From contig JAAMXP010001172.1 of the NCBI GenBank assembly GCA_019693395.1, positions 5,754 to 69,753 on the forward strand: a stretch of 64,000 nucleotides of DNA, written 5' to 3'. Made by a program: the position numbers and the translations under genes. Positions within the stretch are counted from its first letter, which is position 1. Every line of letters starts with the position of its first letter. The notes below the pieces were generated by a model. That model searched no databases. It was not told the DNA's origin and saw only the letters and a program-made list of their open reading frames with translations. Below, one piece after another: positions 35,416 to 48,200 of this stretch. This DNA is from Ettlia oleoabundans. Taxonomy: Eukaryota > Chlorophyta > Chlorophyceae > Chlamydomonadales.

Positions 35416-36438
35416 TACATTGAGGTGTGTATACTTAAAATTATAAGTGTCCAAGTCTCACACCCCTGCTCTAGCAGTATTGGCCGAACAATAACATTGA
35501 CCAAGGGGAAGAAGTAGTTGGGAGATGTCTTTAAAGCATATCAGCATTGACATGTGCAACATGATTTCTGAAGCAGGCCTGTGAGCATCATTCAGGGCAG
35601 GGATGCAGAAGGCATATATGAGTAAGAAATGAGGGAGGAATAGTCTAGGTGAAAGGGGAGAACCTATCAAAGAAGCCCCCCGCCCCCCCCCCCCACACAC
35701 ACACACGCCCCCAACACACACGCATATGCACACGCGCGCGTGCACGCATCACCACCAAACCTCGCGTCGCCATTGGAATCACACAATTCACGCATAAGTG
35801 CAAGCTTGGCATACAATGGCATGATGAGTAATCGCTAATAAGATCAAACCATCCATCAAGTTGGGTCAGGCGTGCAAGGAGGTCTGTTGGGTGTGAATAG
35901 CGAGGAAGCAGCAATGCACAAGCAGCAGCAGCCGTTTACGCGTTTATAGCTACCTCATGCCTATGGTGCGCGTGAGATCAGCCAAGCTGCTGCCAATCCT
36001 TGAGGCCGCAAGCTCCTCTAAAAGTTGAAGGAGGTTGCGCAAGCCAGGCTGCCATTCATCAGAGCAGTACATGCTCATGTAACAGTTCAATGACTTCACA
36101 CAGGCACAGGGAGCACTGTGCCACCCAGGTAACTAGGCAATTCAACAGCGCTGCGATCAAATGCAATGTTTGTGGTTAACGTCTCGTAGTACAATTCATT
36201 GTCTGCACCGCCATTCTTAGGCTGCGCCGACTTGTCCTGTGCCTCTCGGTCCTGCATGCAGGAGAAGCTGCAGGCTGCTCAATGATCACGGCTGAAATGA
36301 TACTGAGAAAGCGACAACAAACGGCATGCGTGTTAACTACAATATTGCAGCCTGATCCTCGTAGTCAGCAGGAACATCAACATTCTCGACAGGCCTTCTC
36401 CCACTGGCATTGTCAGCGTCACCACTGAGTGCACTGGT
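35416..36438 (-). other. Possible minus-strand exons, unassigned
   Basis: Two minus-strand segments look coding: about 36253-36125 (reads DREAQDKSAQPKNGG and ELYYETLTTNIAFD) and about 36105-35955 (reads YMSMYCSDEWQPGL and RNLLQLLEELAASRIGSS). They could be exons of a small separate gene, or a 3' extension of the GH125 gene beyond its stop at 36439. I could not join them in phase with confidence. A C-run followed by a CA/CG-rich simple repeat lies at about 35680-35745. Confidence 0.3.
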
Positions 36439-39400
36439 TCATTTGACGCTGTGGACTTGCACCTTTATTCTAGCCAGTCGTTGGCGCTCAGCAGCAGCCG
36501 TGCAGTCCATGCCCATTCCGGATTCAACAATTGTTACCAGCAGAGCATTGGCCCATCCGAACCAAACTCTGGTGCAGGACTGCAGGTTGTCCACATTGAC
36601 TGTGTGCACACACCATGTTGCACAACACTTTCCTCAGAAGTCGCAGTGAATAAACATTAGCAAAGTAAACAGGCGACCAACCCTGCTGATTGATGGAACA
36701 GGTTCAGTGCACTTGATCCGCCTGAGCCCTTCCAAAACCCATACCTCACTTGTCGAAGCCACGCACAACCCGCACTGCATGGCACGAACAGCACCTGACT
36801 CGTGCATCAGCCCATTCCCGCACTGCATTTTCAGCAGGGTCCGCAACATCTCTGCCCGCTCTTCAACAGAATCAGTTGTAAGGCCTTGTACTGCAATGGC
36901 CAGCGGCCAAACATAGTTGTGGGGCGTGTGGGGCGAGCCAATCCCTCTCAAATGCTTGCCAGTGTAATGCTGCATTGAAACATGGGTGAGAAACAAATGT
37001 AAGAGAAGGGGAACCCATGTTCTTGATCAGTTGACATCAGAGCATTTCTGAAGCTGACTTCTGTCCGCCGACTAATGTTGTTTTGAAGCTCATATTCGTC
37101 TTCCAAATAAAAGGCACAGATAACTCATGCGTCTTTAGCATGGTAAACTTCAAGGATGCAGCAACCTAGATAAGGACCGGCGCCCCCCGCCACCCACCCC
37201 CCCCCACCCGAACCGCCCGCGCCCCTGAGCGGCCCCATCCACACCGGCCCCCAAATTACGAACCAGGCTCGCACACACATTCCACACACAAAACAGCAAC
37301 AGAAGCACCACACATATGGAATTACTACACACATGTGGGTTTTTGCTGCTGAGGATTCTCCGTCTTGTCCTGGAGTAGATGACAGGGTCGTACTGGAAGC
37401 CCAACAGCGGAATGGACAGCAGGCTGGGCACATTCGCATCATCAAAATCTACCTGCAAAACCTTCGCAGCAGCGCATGCATATGTCATGGTGCCAGGAGA
37501 GAAAATGGGGCAGGCACATGTATCTCCGAGGAACCAGTGTTTAACGGGCATAAATTAGACGGCACAAAATGCAGTACGACTCAGGATATCTGGCAAGTTC
37601 GCACCAGCTTGCCACCGAGGCCATCCACCTCATAGGCGTACACTTGCACGCCCTCCACCTCAGTTACGCCCCACTTCTCAATTCCTACATGCAAACCACA
37701 AAAAGGATGAACTTTATTTGGTTGATGTTACTGTCTGCATTGAGTTTGGCATGGACTGTCTCACTACCAGGTGACTGACAAGCCCAAGAAAGAGCCACAG
37801 TATAACCATCACAGGCCTTGGAGTTCAAGCAAGCAAGCTTCTCAGTCTGCCTTGTATTGTTTGACCAGAAGTGCCCACCCTCTCGCATGCTCCGCGCCAG
37901 AGTGCTTGCTCTCTCCTCAAAATCTCTTCGCCGCCACAGCACCTTGTTCAGCTCCAACGCACGCTCTAAAGCTGCCTGAGCATACCTGGACCAGATGTTA
38001 GTAGGGGTGGGGGGTGGGGGTGTGTGTCAGCGCAATAGTTGTCAACATGAGCATGGACGGGATGCTGTCGCATTTCCTACTCATGCAGTCTTACATGTTA
38101 ACGGGAACGTTATAGCCATACTTCTGCGGATCATCACTTGGACGGAAGCCGCTCCAGCTCATTCCTGCGGGAAACGTGCAACAAACAAGGGCACAATGAT
38201 CTGGTTACAACCAGAAGTTGGCGACGCGTCCTGCAAAAACGCTGGCCCGTTGGTAGCCAGGAAGCTCCGACAGGCTTTACAGGGGAGATATTCTCACTGG
38301 GGTCTCAAAAAAGTCACCTGTATAGTTACTAGGGACGCCCTTTCCCTGATATGGTAGCTCTGAGTACCGGTACTGTGATAGCTTCTCATGTTGCTGCTCC
38401 ACAGTCCACACATCAACTAGTAAGGAGGCCGCTTCATAGATCACTGGCTCAGCCAGCACCGCAGACCGGTCATAACCTGGCAGGGAGTAGATGTCCCAAA
38501 GGAGGTGCAGGAAGTAGGCTCCCGAGTCCTGCAGGCGGCACGGTACCCACGGGCACACGAGGGAATACTAACGGCCATGGTGATAGGCCACCAACCGAAA
38601 GAAGAGGGGCGCCAGATTGCAACCGTCAAATTTGACGTGCGAAGAGCAGAAAGCGTTCTGTCCCCGACTGGAGAAACCCAACTATTAACTGTATGTGCAC
38701 CCCCCTGCACCGTGCCCCAAACACCTCACAAACACCCATCCACACGCACCCACCCACCACCACCCAGGGCCCGAGCGGGATGCTTACGATGGACATGCCT
38801 GCAGTCTGTGGTCCTCACCAGCTCATAGTTGCGCGTAGAGACCCATCCACCCCGCCCCAACAAACGCTCGTCTTTATTTAGATCGGAGGGCTTTTGCCAC
38901 TTAAAGTAATAACTATTAGCATATGGGTCAATGAGAATGTATGTGGCCTGCGTTGGGCAGGCGGCAGTTTGGGCTGAGTGTGCGCCAAGACCTGTTGGAA
39001 TGCTTGGATGTGCGTTGTTGCAGGAAAACTGTCTAATCATCACATGTGCAAAAACCATGGGCAAAATCGCTAACTTATAAGGAGGACTTGCCTGGGTCCG
39101 AACAGCACCCTCCACCAGCAGCCGAAGCGCTGGCTGGCGCACCATGCGAGGTAATAAGCTGCCCAGCTGCACTGCAGAGTCCCTGATCCACATGCTGGAT
39201 ATGTCCCCGGTGGCAACAAAGACCTGCAAGATGCAGCATGCTTGCCAAGCTCAGTACACAGCTGGCAGCCCCAACTGATGGTGCCAGCAGTCAAGGGTGA
39301 GGGTTGCCCCTCACCTTGTGCATATTGTTGTAGGGATACCTGCAGACATAAAGGCAGGCAAAACAGGCAGCTGTCACAAAAATGAAGGGCGTGTTCATTT

Positions 39401-39993
39401 TCAACACACGCTGCCACTGGCCAGCCAGCGCGTACAGAGCAAACAAGCGGGTGCCGCTTGCAAACGGCAATGCAGTCACGACAGCAGCCGGGGCTTGTCG
39501 GCAACATGCAACGACGCAGGTATTACAGAAACCGACATGGTGTGAAGCTCATCTGCCAGGCAGCGCCCACAGAGCTCCTCTAATTCTGTAAGCTCCGGTT
39601 TGCTGAGAAGCTGCATAACCTGCAGGGTGCCCATATGCAAAACCATTTCTGGCAGCAAACATATCAAACACAATCCGCTACTTTACCGAGTAGACCATAC
39701 CGATCGTCGGCTTTCCAAATATACTTGCACACCTGGGTGCTGGTGTTGGCCAGTTCGGGAGGCACAAATCCAGCCCACACTTCCGCTGGCAGGGCCAGCC
39801 GCCTGCCCCCGCTGCTGGGCAAGCTGACGGGAAACCCATCGCTATACCTGCCTGCTCCTAGATGGACCGTGCTGAGGCGATGCAGGTAGAATTGACTGCG
39901 CAGTAGCAGCAGTATTACAACAAGCAGCAGAGGCACTAGCGCCAGCACTTGTTTCGAGCCTCGGGGAGGCTTCTGGGAGACCAGAAACGCCAT
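36439..39993 (-). CDS. Glycoside hydrolase family 125 (exo-alpha-1,6-mannosidase / MUG157-like), type II membrane protein
   Basis: GH125 enzymes remove alpha-1,6-linked mannose from glycans. Firm exons: 39993-39733, 39619-39537, 39339-39315, 39223-39092, 38947-38819, then from 38528; later exons are approximate (near 38.3, 38.1, 37.9, 37.6, 37.4, 36.9 and 36.6 kb). After a short cytosolic end, residues 12-30 (VLALVPLLLVVILLLL) form a membrane anchor, suggesting a lumenal enzyme of the Golgi or ER. Family motifs in order: VFVATGDISSMWIRDSA, ILIDPYANSYYFKW, RNYELDSGAYFLHLLW, MSWSGFRPSDDPQKYGY, NVPSLLSIPLLGF, GIGSPHTPHNYVWPLA, GLMHESG and FGWANALL. The intron at 39091 has a GC donor (CAG|GCAAGT). 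The 3' end beyond FGWANALL is uncertain. Confidence 0.85.
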
Positions 39994-40026
39994 GATACGT
40001 TGCTGCAGGTTCAAATACATTGAGTT

Positions 40027-41742
40027 TCAAAACCCGACCCACAAGCTAGTGACAGCCCATTGGTGCCCACGGTCTGCCAAATGCCGAGCTGGTGATTCTA
40101 GTTGTCGGCAGGCAGTCGGCACATCACCCGTCGGTGAGCAGCAGATGGCAGCGGGCTCGAGAGTGAACGCAGCATAATGCACCTGTACCGCTTCGTCCAT
40201 TGCACTGTAGTGCTGTAAAGTTTTAAAACTCCGAGTGCGGCTCTTCATACTCTCCACTAACATCATAGGCTTCACTACTGGTTGGAAAAAATCAACAGCA
40301 GCTCATGTTATCAACAATTGACCTGGGTGCCAGCCATCCTGCCAGATGGGTCCAAGAGAAGCATGCCAGTAGCTGCTCTGTTATTTGTGGATTGCCAAGA
40401 TATCACGACCTGGGCTGGCTGCAAAGCATGATTCTAATGTGCAATAGTACATGACTCAACAAAGGTTGGACGCTGCGGCACAGGTCAAAAGTGGTGAACG
40501 CTAACCGGGCAAAGGTCATGGTCAGCATGTACAAAGTTTGTTTAGCAGGGCGCTGGCTAAAAATATTGGCAAGCATAACCACATCATCATCAACATGTGC
40601 TGCAGAAAATCGCAGGTAATGTTATCATGATGGTGGAGGGCTAGAGAGCAAGACTAGACCTTAGGACCGTCATTTACAAAAGTATGCTTGTAATGCTCTC
40701 CCCCTTTCCTGGCCCCCAGCAGGCTTTAGAACCAACATCGCCTGGAAGTCGGCAAGAGAGAATCATCCGTTGGAAACCAGCTGCATGCAAGCCTCCATTG
40801 CGGCCACATGATTTGTTCCAGGTGCCGTCAGTGAGGGCGCTTGCAGCTGAGCCGTGTCTGTCCAGACATCTGCCCAGTAGCAGTGCTGCACAGCAGGCAG
40901 CTCCTCATAACTGCTATCCGGCGCTGCACACACGGCACATGCCAGCCGAGATTGATGGACACCCAAAAACTCCACCACATTGTTCCAGCGTGCAACATGG
41001 GTAGCACGTGTGAGGGAGGGTCCTGCCAGCGTTGGCTGCCCTGTGACATGCTGCAGCTCGTGCACGCACTTCTTCACAGACGACGCAACTGCATTCCACA
41101 TCATGCGGCAGATTAGCACTGATTGTTCTCACCTATGTCTGGCCCGCCGGCCAAAATACGATTGCACAGGTCCAAGTAGTCTGCCCTGGCTAACATGGTG
41201 GCCGATACCTCCAAAGCTGACACTTGCCTTTTAAGCATTGCTGCATGCTGCTCCTGGCGCCGGTGCAGCTTTGCCTCCAGCTTGCTGCCCGGGGGAGCGG
41301 AAGGGGTTCCCGCACCTCTACCTCCCCTGCCGCCGCGGCCACCAGTTGACATGGGTGGACCTCTGCTGTTGCTGATGCCTCCAGGTGGCGAGGGTCCACT
41401 GGCGGGCCAGGAACTACCGCGGAACCCATGTCTACTGCTGCTACCAACCCTGCCGGCATGAGCTGCTGGTTCTGGGGCCGCCCAAGTACTCATTGCAGGG
41501 CCTTTGCTTCCTCTGCGGCAAAATGCATGCAAAAAAACATAACATCAGTGGTTTTCTCCGTGCATAATGAAAGAAACCCTTTAAACTTGAAAAAAAAGAA
41601 AAAATTACCTCCCCCGAGCACGTGGGGAGCTGCCAAAGCCCGGCGGCACCAGCGACGGAGTTTTGGCACTGCCGCTCCCAGGTCCCAGCGTCTCCAATGG
41701 GGAGATTTGTTCCATATCACGGAATCGATTCAATTCTCCCAT
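40027..41742 (-). CDS. Unrecognised protein with RG-rich segment
   Basis: I do not recognise a family. Exon 1 (41742 to about 41610) begins MGELNRFRDMEQISP and ends at a good GT donor after PRARG. The next exon (to about 41135) is rich in Pro, Ser and Gly with a GGRGGRGGRG tract, then a helical charged region (KLEAKLHRRQEQHAAML) ending DLCNRILAGGPDIG. A third exon (about 41090-40800) reads SSVKKCVHELQHVTGQP and RWNNVVEFLGVHQ. A last open segment at 40275-40027 ends in a stop after TSLWVGF; linking it to this gene is tentative. RG tracts often occur in RNA-binding proteins, but no RNA-binding fold is visible. It is divergent from the SET gene. Confidence 0.5.
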
Positions 41743-42261
41743 GCCTGAGCAAAAACACACAAACACCGATTAAGCGCGATTTCATCAAGGTCAACCTGAA
41801 GAGGCCGCAAGGCCAGCACTGGCTGTTGACGCAGTGGCGGCAGCCCGGCTGCCAGTGCGGGAGCGTTAGGGGAAGCAGTGTGCTATGGCGGTGTTGTCCC
41901 CATTCGCACCCCCCCCCCGTTGGGTTGCTTCTCAACCTGCAATTGCGGTCTACCTGCTTTTACAGCCGTCCTGCTCGCTTTAGATTGCGGCCGGCCGCTT
42001 GTTGTAAGCAAAGTTTTGATATGTTGAGTCTAGCAACAATTCCGTTCCTTCCAGCGGTGCGCAAGGGAATGCTATCAGCGGCGGAGGAAAAGCTGAGGGA
42101 GGGTTCCACGGGTCCACGTGTTCACATGCTGCGGTGCCATGCTGCATCATATAATGTTAAGTGATCCCCGACTGGGCCGATAATGGGCATTTCTCCAAGT
42201 TTCCAGGCCGCTGAGTTCCGAAAACAATCACTTTCTGCTTTGTTGCGGCTCTGTTAGAGTT
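41743..42261. promoter_or_regulatory. Divergent intergenic region
   Basis: About 520 bases separate the start of the minus-strand RG-rich gene from the first ATG of the plus-strand SET-domain gene. It should hold both promoters. No specific motif was identified. Confidence 0.4.
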
Positions 42262-45200
42262 ATGCAGCGTGTGCGATTGCCTCGCTCCAGTTCAAAAGTT
42301 TATCGTCAGCTGCAGCTTTCTGACCTTATAGCCGGAGCAGACGCAACTCCCGCGCCGGGGCAACAGCGGGAACCTCAGGAGCAGCCTATAAAGGCCGGTC
42401 TTGATAAGCACTTTGTCGAAAAGTTGCTTGAATTTAATAGTAAAGCAATTGGGTCACTATTGGACGGGCAGCAGCGTGCAGCAGCAGCCACCGGCGGCAA
42501 TGCTGCCAATGGCAGTATCGGCAGCAAGTTCAGGTGAGCACCTGTTTGCTGCTCTTGAGCAAAGAGACCTTTCTGCTGAGCTCGTTAGAACCAACTGCTT
42601 TCCCTACTGCACTCTGCTCTGCTACCTGCAGTCAAGTCATCAGCGCCGCCCAATCTGGGCAGCTGTCAGCCGCTGATGCGCTACATCAGCTGCATTTGCT
42701 TTGTGATGTGGTTATTAGCTCGTGCTGGCTGGCAGGACGGAAGGAGGAGGCGCAGGCTGCCAGCGACCTGCTTGATGAGGCAAACGGGCTGCTAGAGGAG
42801 TTTGATCACTCGGCTGCTGCCACATCAACTGCAGGCGGGTCGCCTGCCCCAATTCCTGCGCCAGCATTAAACGTACCCAAGCTTCCCCTTGACACTTTCT
42901 TTCTGTCCCTGGACAGAGTCAAGGAATGCCTCACGATCAACATAGATAGCAGCATCCTGGTGCACAGCCAGCAAGTCTTAGGGCAGCAACAGGCGGCTCG
43001 GCGGGGTGGTTGGCCACTGGGCAGGAAGCGCAAGGCGGTTAGCATGGGCCAAGGTGTGCCACGTGCGTTGCATTGGTCCCCTCCTGCAGCGCTGATGATG
43101 CTGCTCATTATTCTAATGCTAAGGCACATACATCGGGCACAATCTTGGGCCCCACAATAAGGCTTTCATTGGCGATTATCAAATTTTTGGCTCTGTGNNN
43201 NNNNNNNNNNNNNNNNNNNNNNNNNNNNNNNNNNNNNNNACACCACCAACACCCACCCATCCACACACACATACGACGCACACCACCACCACCCACCCCT
43301 TTTTCAGCCAAGCGGAACAGTGGCAAGCATTACAATCCCTGGACGCCAGAACTCCAGCAGCAGCTGGCTACTGTACTGCTCCTCACATTGGGGTGAGGTT
43401 TGACTCCTGCTGGCTGCTCTGGCGCAGCTTGGCAGCCCCAGTGCATTGCAAGTCGCATGCAGAAATGGCTTTTATAACCTAGGATCAGCATGCCTAGCTA
43501 CGTCTCATGTGCCTGAACTGCTGGCTGCTTGATGCAGAGGGACAGCGCCTGACACGGATGGGGTTGCATTGCTACCGCCGGTGAGTATCTTTCAATCTTT
43601 ATTTGAGCTTCTCTCGCAACTTGTTAACCTTGTTCTCCAACTGCCTTGTGCGCTTGCCCATTCCTGACTATTTTATAATTTACAGGTACTTGCAAACCTG
43701 GCAGAGCATTTGCATGGCTCACAGGCTGGAGAGCAGCTGCAGGCGATGGGAGCTACGCTTCAAAACTCCATTGGCATGCTGCAGGTGAGGATCCTGACTG
43801 CTTTGCTGTTGCGCTTGCTGGTGGGCTTCTCCCGTGCGGCCTTGATGAAGATTCCATGCGCAGCTGGCCCTGCCCTTGTTTTGCAGGTTGGGGGCTTCAC
43901 CGATTTTGAGGAACTGTTGAGCGTTGTGAGGGACGAATGTCACGCGGCAGTCGAGAGCTACCTCACGCTGCAGGCAAGCTGACTGCCACAGTTGCAGTGA
44001 ATACAAAGGGATAAACAGTGCTTTTCCTGGGTCTCCCTTATGCAAAATTCCAGCTATTATCAACACCTGCTTGGGTGAGTTCCTTGTGTGGCTGCAGAGC
44101 GTGGATGTGCGTCGGGGGCGGTTGATAGCGAATGCAGAGTCCTTCGTGCACATGCTGGGCGCAGCCATTGAAGCGCTGCTTAACCAGGTGAGTTGCAGAC
44201 GCCTGCAGCCGCATCTGTCACCTTCAAGGAGAAATCGCTTGCTTCTTGGATATCCAAGCTGGGCGTTTGTGTGAAGCCTGAGTTGCTCTGCGGCTGTTTG
44301 CAGATGCTAGCTGATCGCAAGGCTGCCCTTGATGCATCTGGATTGGAGGAGGAGGAAGAGATTGGTGAGCTGGATGACACCTTTTACCCAACCAGCCTAC
44401 CACGAAGGTATGGGAGCGCGGAACAGGGTGGCTGTGCCTTGTGTATCTCTAGTGTTGAGGTTCGGAAGGCCACGCAGTTTGCCGCCTGGCAGTAGGTTTG
44501 GTATGCTTGTCATTCTGCCTTTTGATGCAGCATTTTCGCTAACAAGGAGCCGTTTAAGGGCGGCGATTGGCGCAAGACGCCCTACTTCCCACGGTGGGTG
44601 TCCCTCTAGAGATGCTGGTAGCAGTGCAAATCTCTGTCTTGCCATGCATTACATAGCCACGTGCTTGTGATGTGCGCTGTGTTGTCCGCTGTCCGCTGTG
44701 CACTACAGGCCATACGTGCGTCTCACTGAGTACGATATCGTAGAGCCAAGCATGCGAGATATTATCTTGCGCAAGCTTTCTACCAAGGTAGCACTCTATT
44801 TTTTTGTGGCCTCTGATATTCTCGAAGCCGTCTGCAGTCGGCTGTAACAAGAGCATCCTTATTGTGTTCCCTTTGCAATTTTCAAGTTGGCTAGGGGCAG
44901 TTATACTTACCCGCCATCTGCGCATGGCTAACAACTCATCTGTCATTGCCTACAGAAGCGTGGTGGTTGCTTAGGCGAGCATTGCAAGTCAAGGGAGGAG
45001 CTTGGGTTGTACAAGTGAGGCAAAAGACGGTGCAGTTTTGTAAGGAAGTGTTGAGCTCTAATATACTGCACCTTTTTTCCACTTTTTGCCTGTTTATCGT
45101 TTCATGCACCAGTTTATAAGCACAACCCCTGATGTATGTATTTGCGCACAGCGTGGAGCGTGAAGGCTTTGACACCCACTGCTCATGCCTGGCTCGGAAC

Positions 45201-48200
45201 ACTGAGTGCGACCAGTGGTGTGCTTGCCATGGGAGCGGTGAGTAAATGCCTCGCAATCGCCTTTGTCGTCAATATACTTTGCCTTTCGTCCCAATCTGTT
45301 GAGCTATGTACGTTTGCTTGCTTCGTTGTCGACATGCGCATTGCTCATTCCCACATTCCCAGCATGTTGTGGTGCAGACGACTGCCTGAACCGCGCTGTT
45401 TCAAACAGGCGCGCATTGAAACTGGGGCTTGATGCTGATGAGGTGGACAGCTGGGGGATGGACTGCTACGTGCGAAGGAACATTTTAGATGGTAGGCCTG
45501 CGGCTGGTTTGGTTGGCAGCAATGACGCCCCTGTGACTTAGACTGCATCATGATGATTTGCTAATTTGTTTGCACAGATCCTCGCTTCTTGCATCAGTTC
45601 TGAGAATATCAGCAGGGCTCATCTGTTTCAGCCCAATTAGACACTGGCCGCCCCTGCTTCAGCTATTTTGGAAAGTGGTGCTTTTGGACCTTGGACTCCA
45701 CCAGACTATGATGCACTTGCGGCGGCAAACCCTGTGGAGTACGCCGCCATGAGGGCAGCTGCAAGCAGCACTGGTGGCGGTGCAGCCTCCCCTGCTGCAG
45801 CTGCACTGCCACCACCACCGACGGCACGAAAACAGGAGGTGCAGGAAGCAGAAGCAGGTCAAATGGACGAGAAGCCAGCACAGGACGATCGTGCAGCACC
45901 CACAACACCAGCAGCCGCAGCAGAAAGCAGCAGCGAGAGCAGCTTGGATTATAACCAGGCTGCAGCGGTGGCAGCTGCGCTGGCAAGCCCCCAGCCCACT
46001 CTTGCACAGGTAGCGGTGGAGAAACGGGTAGCAGATTGGCTGGAGCGTGTGCTATTGCCAGCCATCAATCGCCAGGTGGGCAGCAAACCCCATGCTGCAA
46101 ATGTCAGTACCAGCTTGGGGCCTGCCAAGTAGCGCCAAAGCCAGGGTGCCTACTAGGAAGAGCTACCATATGTTCAGAGATCTGTTGTGTTGCTGCAGGG
46201 TGAGAACGGGTGGGACTTGCTGGCAGCGGTGAGTGAAGTGAAGCATCGGGCGCAGGGGTTGGAGGACACCAAGAGCCGGCAGGCGGCAGAGGCGGTGGAG
46301 CATCGCGTGAAGGACGTAAGATTCGCTGCTGGCCTCTTCTTATCACTTGCCGATATGTCTGTGTGTGATCAACAGAGAATGCTTTATGCTATTGCTCATT
46401 TATGCCTTGCTGCTAACGAATAGTAGCGCCTGTGCCATTCTACACGCCAGGTGGGTTACAACTACTTCCGGCTACATCCCAAGGGAGTGGGCCTCGTGTG
46501 CAAGCGGACCGGTGGCCTGCCGCCACTCACCTTTGTGGAGGAATACCTTGGCGAGATCCACACACCCTGGCGTTGGTTTGAAATCCAGGTTGGCACATCA
46601 CGCTTGCATCAGCACAACAACAGTGCATGTGAAGAAAATTATGTGGTGCCAACTTGGGAGTGTATGCTGGCTGCTGCCAACAACACCACACATGCATCAA
46701 CCATTTTCGCAATAGTCAAAACCAGACCGTTCATCCGCCATGCAGGATGCTGTCAAAAAAATCACTGGAGACGAGCTCCCTGATTTTTACAACATAGTGT
46801 TGGAACGTCCCAAAGACGATCCGGATGGCTATGATGTGCTCTTCATCGATGCAGCGGCGAAGGTGTGTGGCTGGCGGTTGGTACGGTGTTGCCTTGTGCA
46901 CATTGCCCGAGGAGGATTAGCGCTATGCGACTGAGAGTGGTCCCCTCATGTATGATTTGCCTGGCAAAACAACGCCTAGCACTGGCAGTATTGCATGCCG
47001 GGAAGGAAGCAATTTAGATCCAACCCCGGCATGCCTGCATCCAGCCTTGCAGGGTGCTCTTGCCAGTCGCATGAGCCACAGTTGCACCCCAAACTGCCAA
47101 GCCATTGTGATGGCTTGCAATGGCCGCCTGACCATTGCGCTGTACACGCTGCGGCATGTGTACGAAGGTAAGACACGAACTTGATGCATGGAACCGTAAC
47201 TGGCATCCTTCTTGTCCTCTGAAGTTGAAGTAAAAACACATGGCTTTTATCAAAAATAATAGTCAACAACGGGTCATCAATGCAGTACATGCAGCCCCTT
47301 CGTAGAGTATCGGCCGTGTTGGTTTATGTCAATCCCTCCTGGTTACGCTGTACAGGAGAGGAGCTGACATTTGACTATAGTAGTGTGACGGAAAGCGAGA
47401 AGGAGTTCCGCGACGCTATCTGCCTCTGCTCCACGCGCAACTGCAGGTCGCCGTCGTTGTTGAAAGCCTGACAGCCTGAGCAAACTACTGGTTTCTTGCA
47501 GGCTGGTGTGTAGTGTTTGGCCTGAGCACGTATGCTGTAGTTGCCAACCATGTTTCCTCAACTGCAGAGGCTCCTACCTGTACTTCACGGGCAGCCGTGC
47601 CTTCCAACAGGTCATGAACACCAAGCACACCTTCCTGCACAGGCAAGCTTACAAAATTACACTTGCTTGACAGAAGGTGCCTCACTTCTGACGCTTAGGC
47701 CACTGCACCTGCGCAACGGCTAGTGCAGGCAGGCAATGATTGCACGGGCAGGCAGTGAGCCTCTTACAGACGACGATTGGAGTAGAGTTAAGGCAAGCAG
47801 CTACGATTGTAAGGGTCTGCAAGTTTGTCAGGGCCGTTGTATGTCGGGTGGCATCGTTCTGGTTTCAATTCATGCGGGGATGCGCCTGGCCCTGTATGCT
47901 CCTGCCTGCAGCGTCATGGTCTGGGTGACAGCACTTTTGGCAGTGTAGAGCATGGCGACCGCGTTCCAAATTGGCTTATCAAGTGGACCTCACTGGTGGG
48001 TTGCCGCCCAAAAGCTGCCGGTCGTTCAAGGTATTCTGGGCAAGTACAGTTTGGCCTCCTGCTGACTTAGCAGTAAGGCCGACAAACTCGTGTTACATAG
48101 CCTCCTTCCGTATTCCTATGGTTAGAGCCTTTCGTCCAGAGCACACGTCGTCCCTGCGTACAGATCTGCGAGTACATTGAAGAGGAGGAGGCCCACTTGA

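Noticed and set aside
45663..46132. Stand-alone Ala-rich protein at 45.7-46.1 kb
   Set aside because: It starts at a splice acceptor and ends at a donor in phase with the ATXR3 exons, so it is the exon before the SET core.
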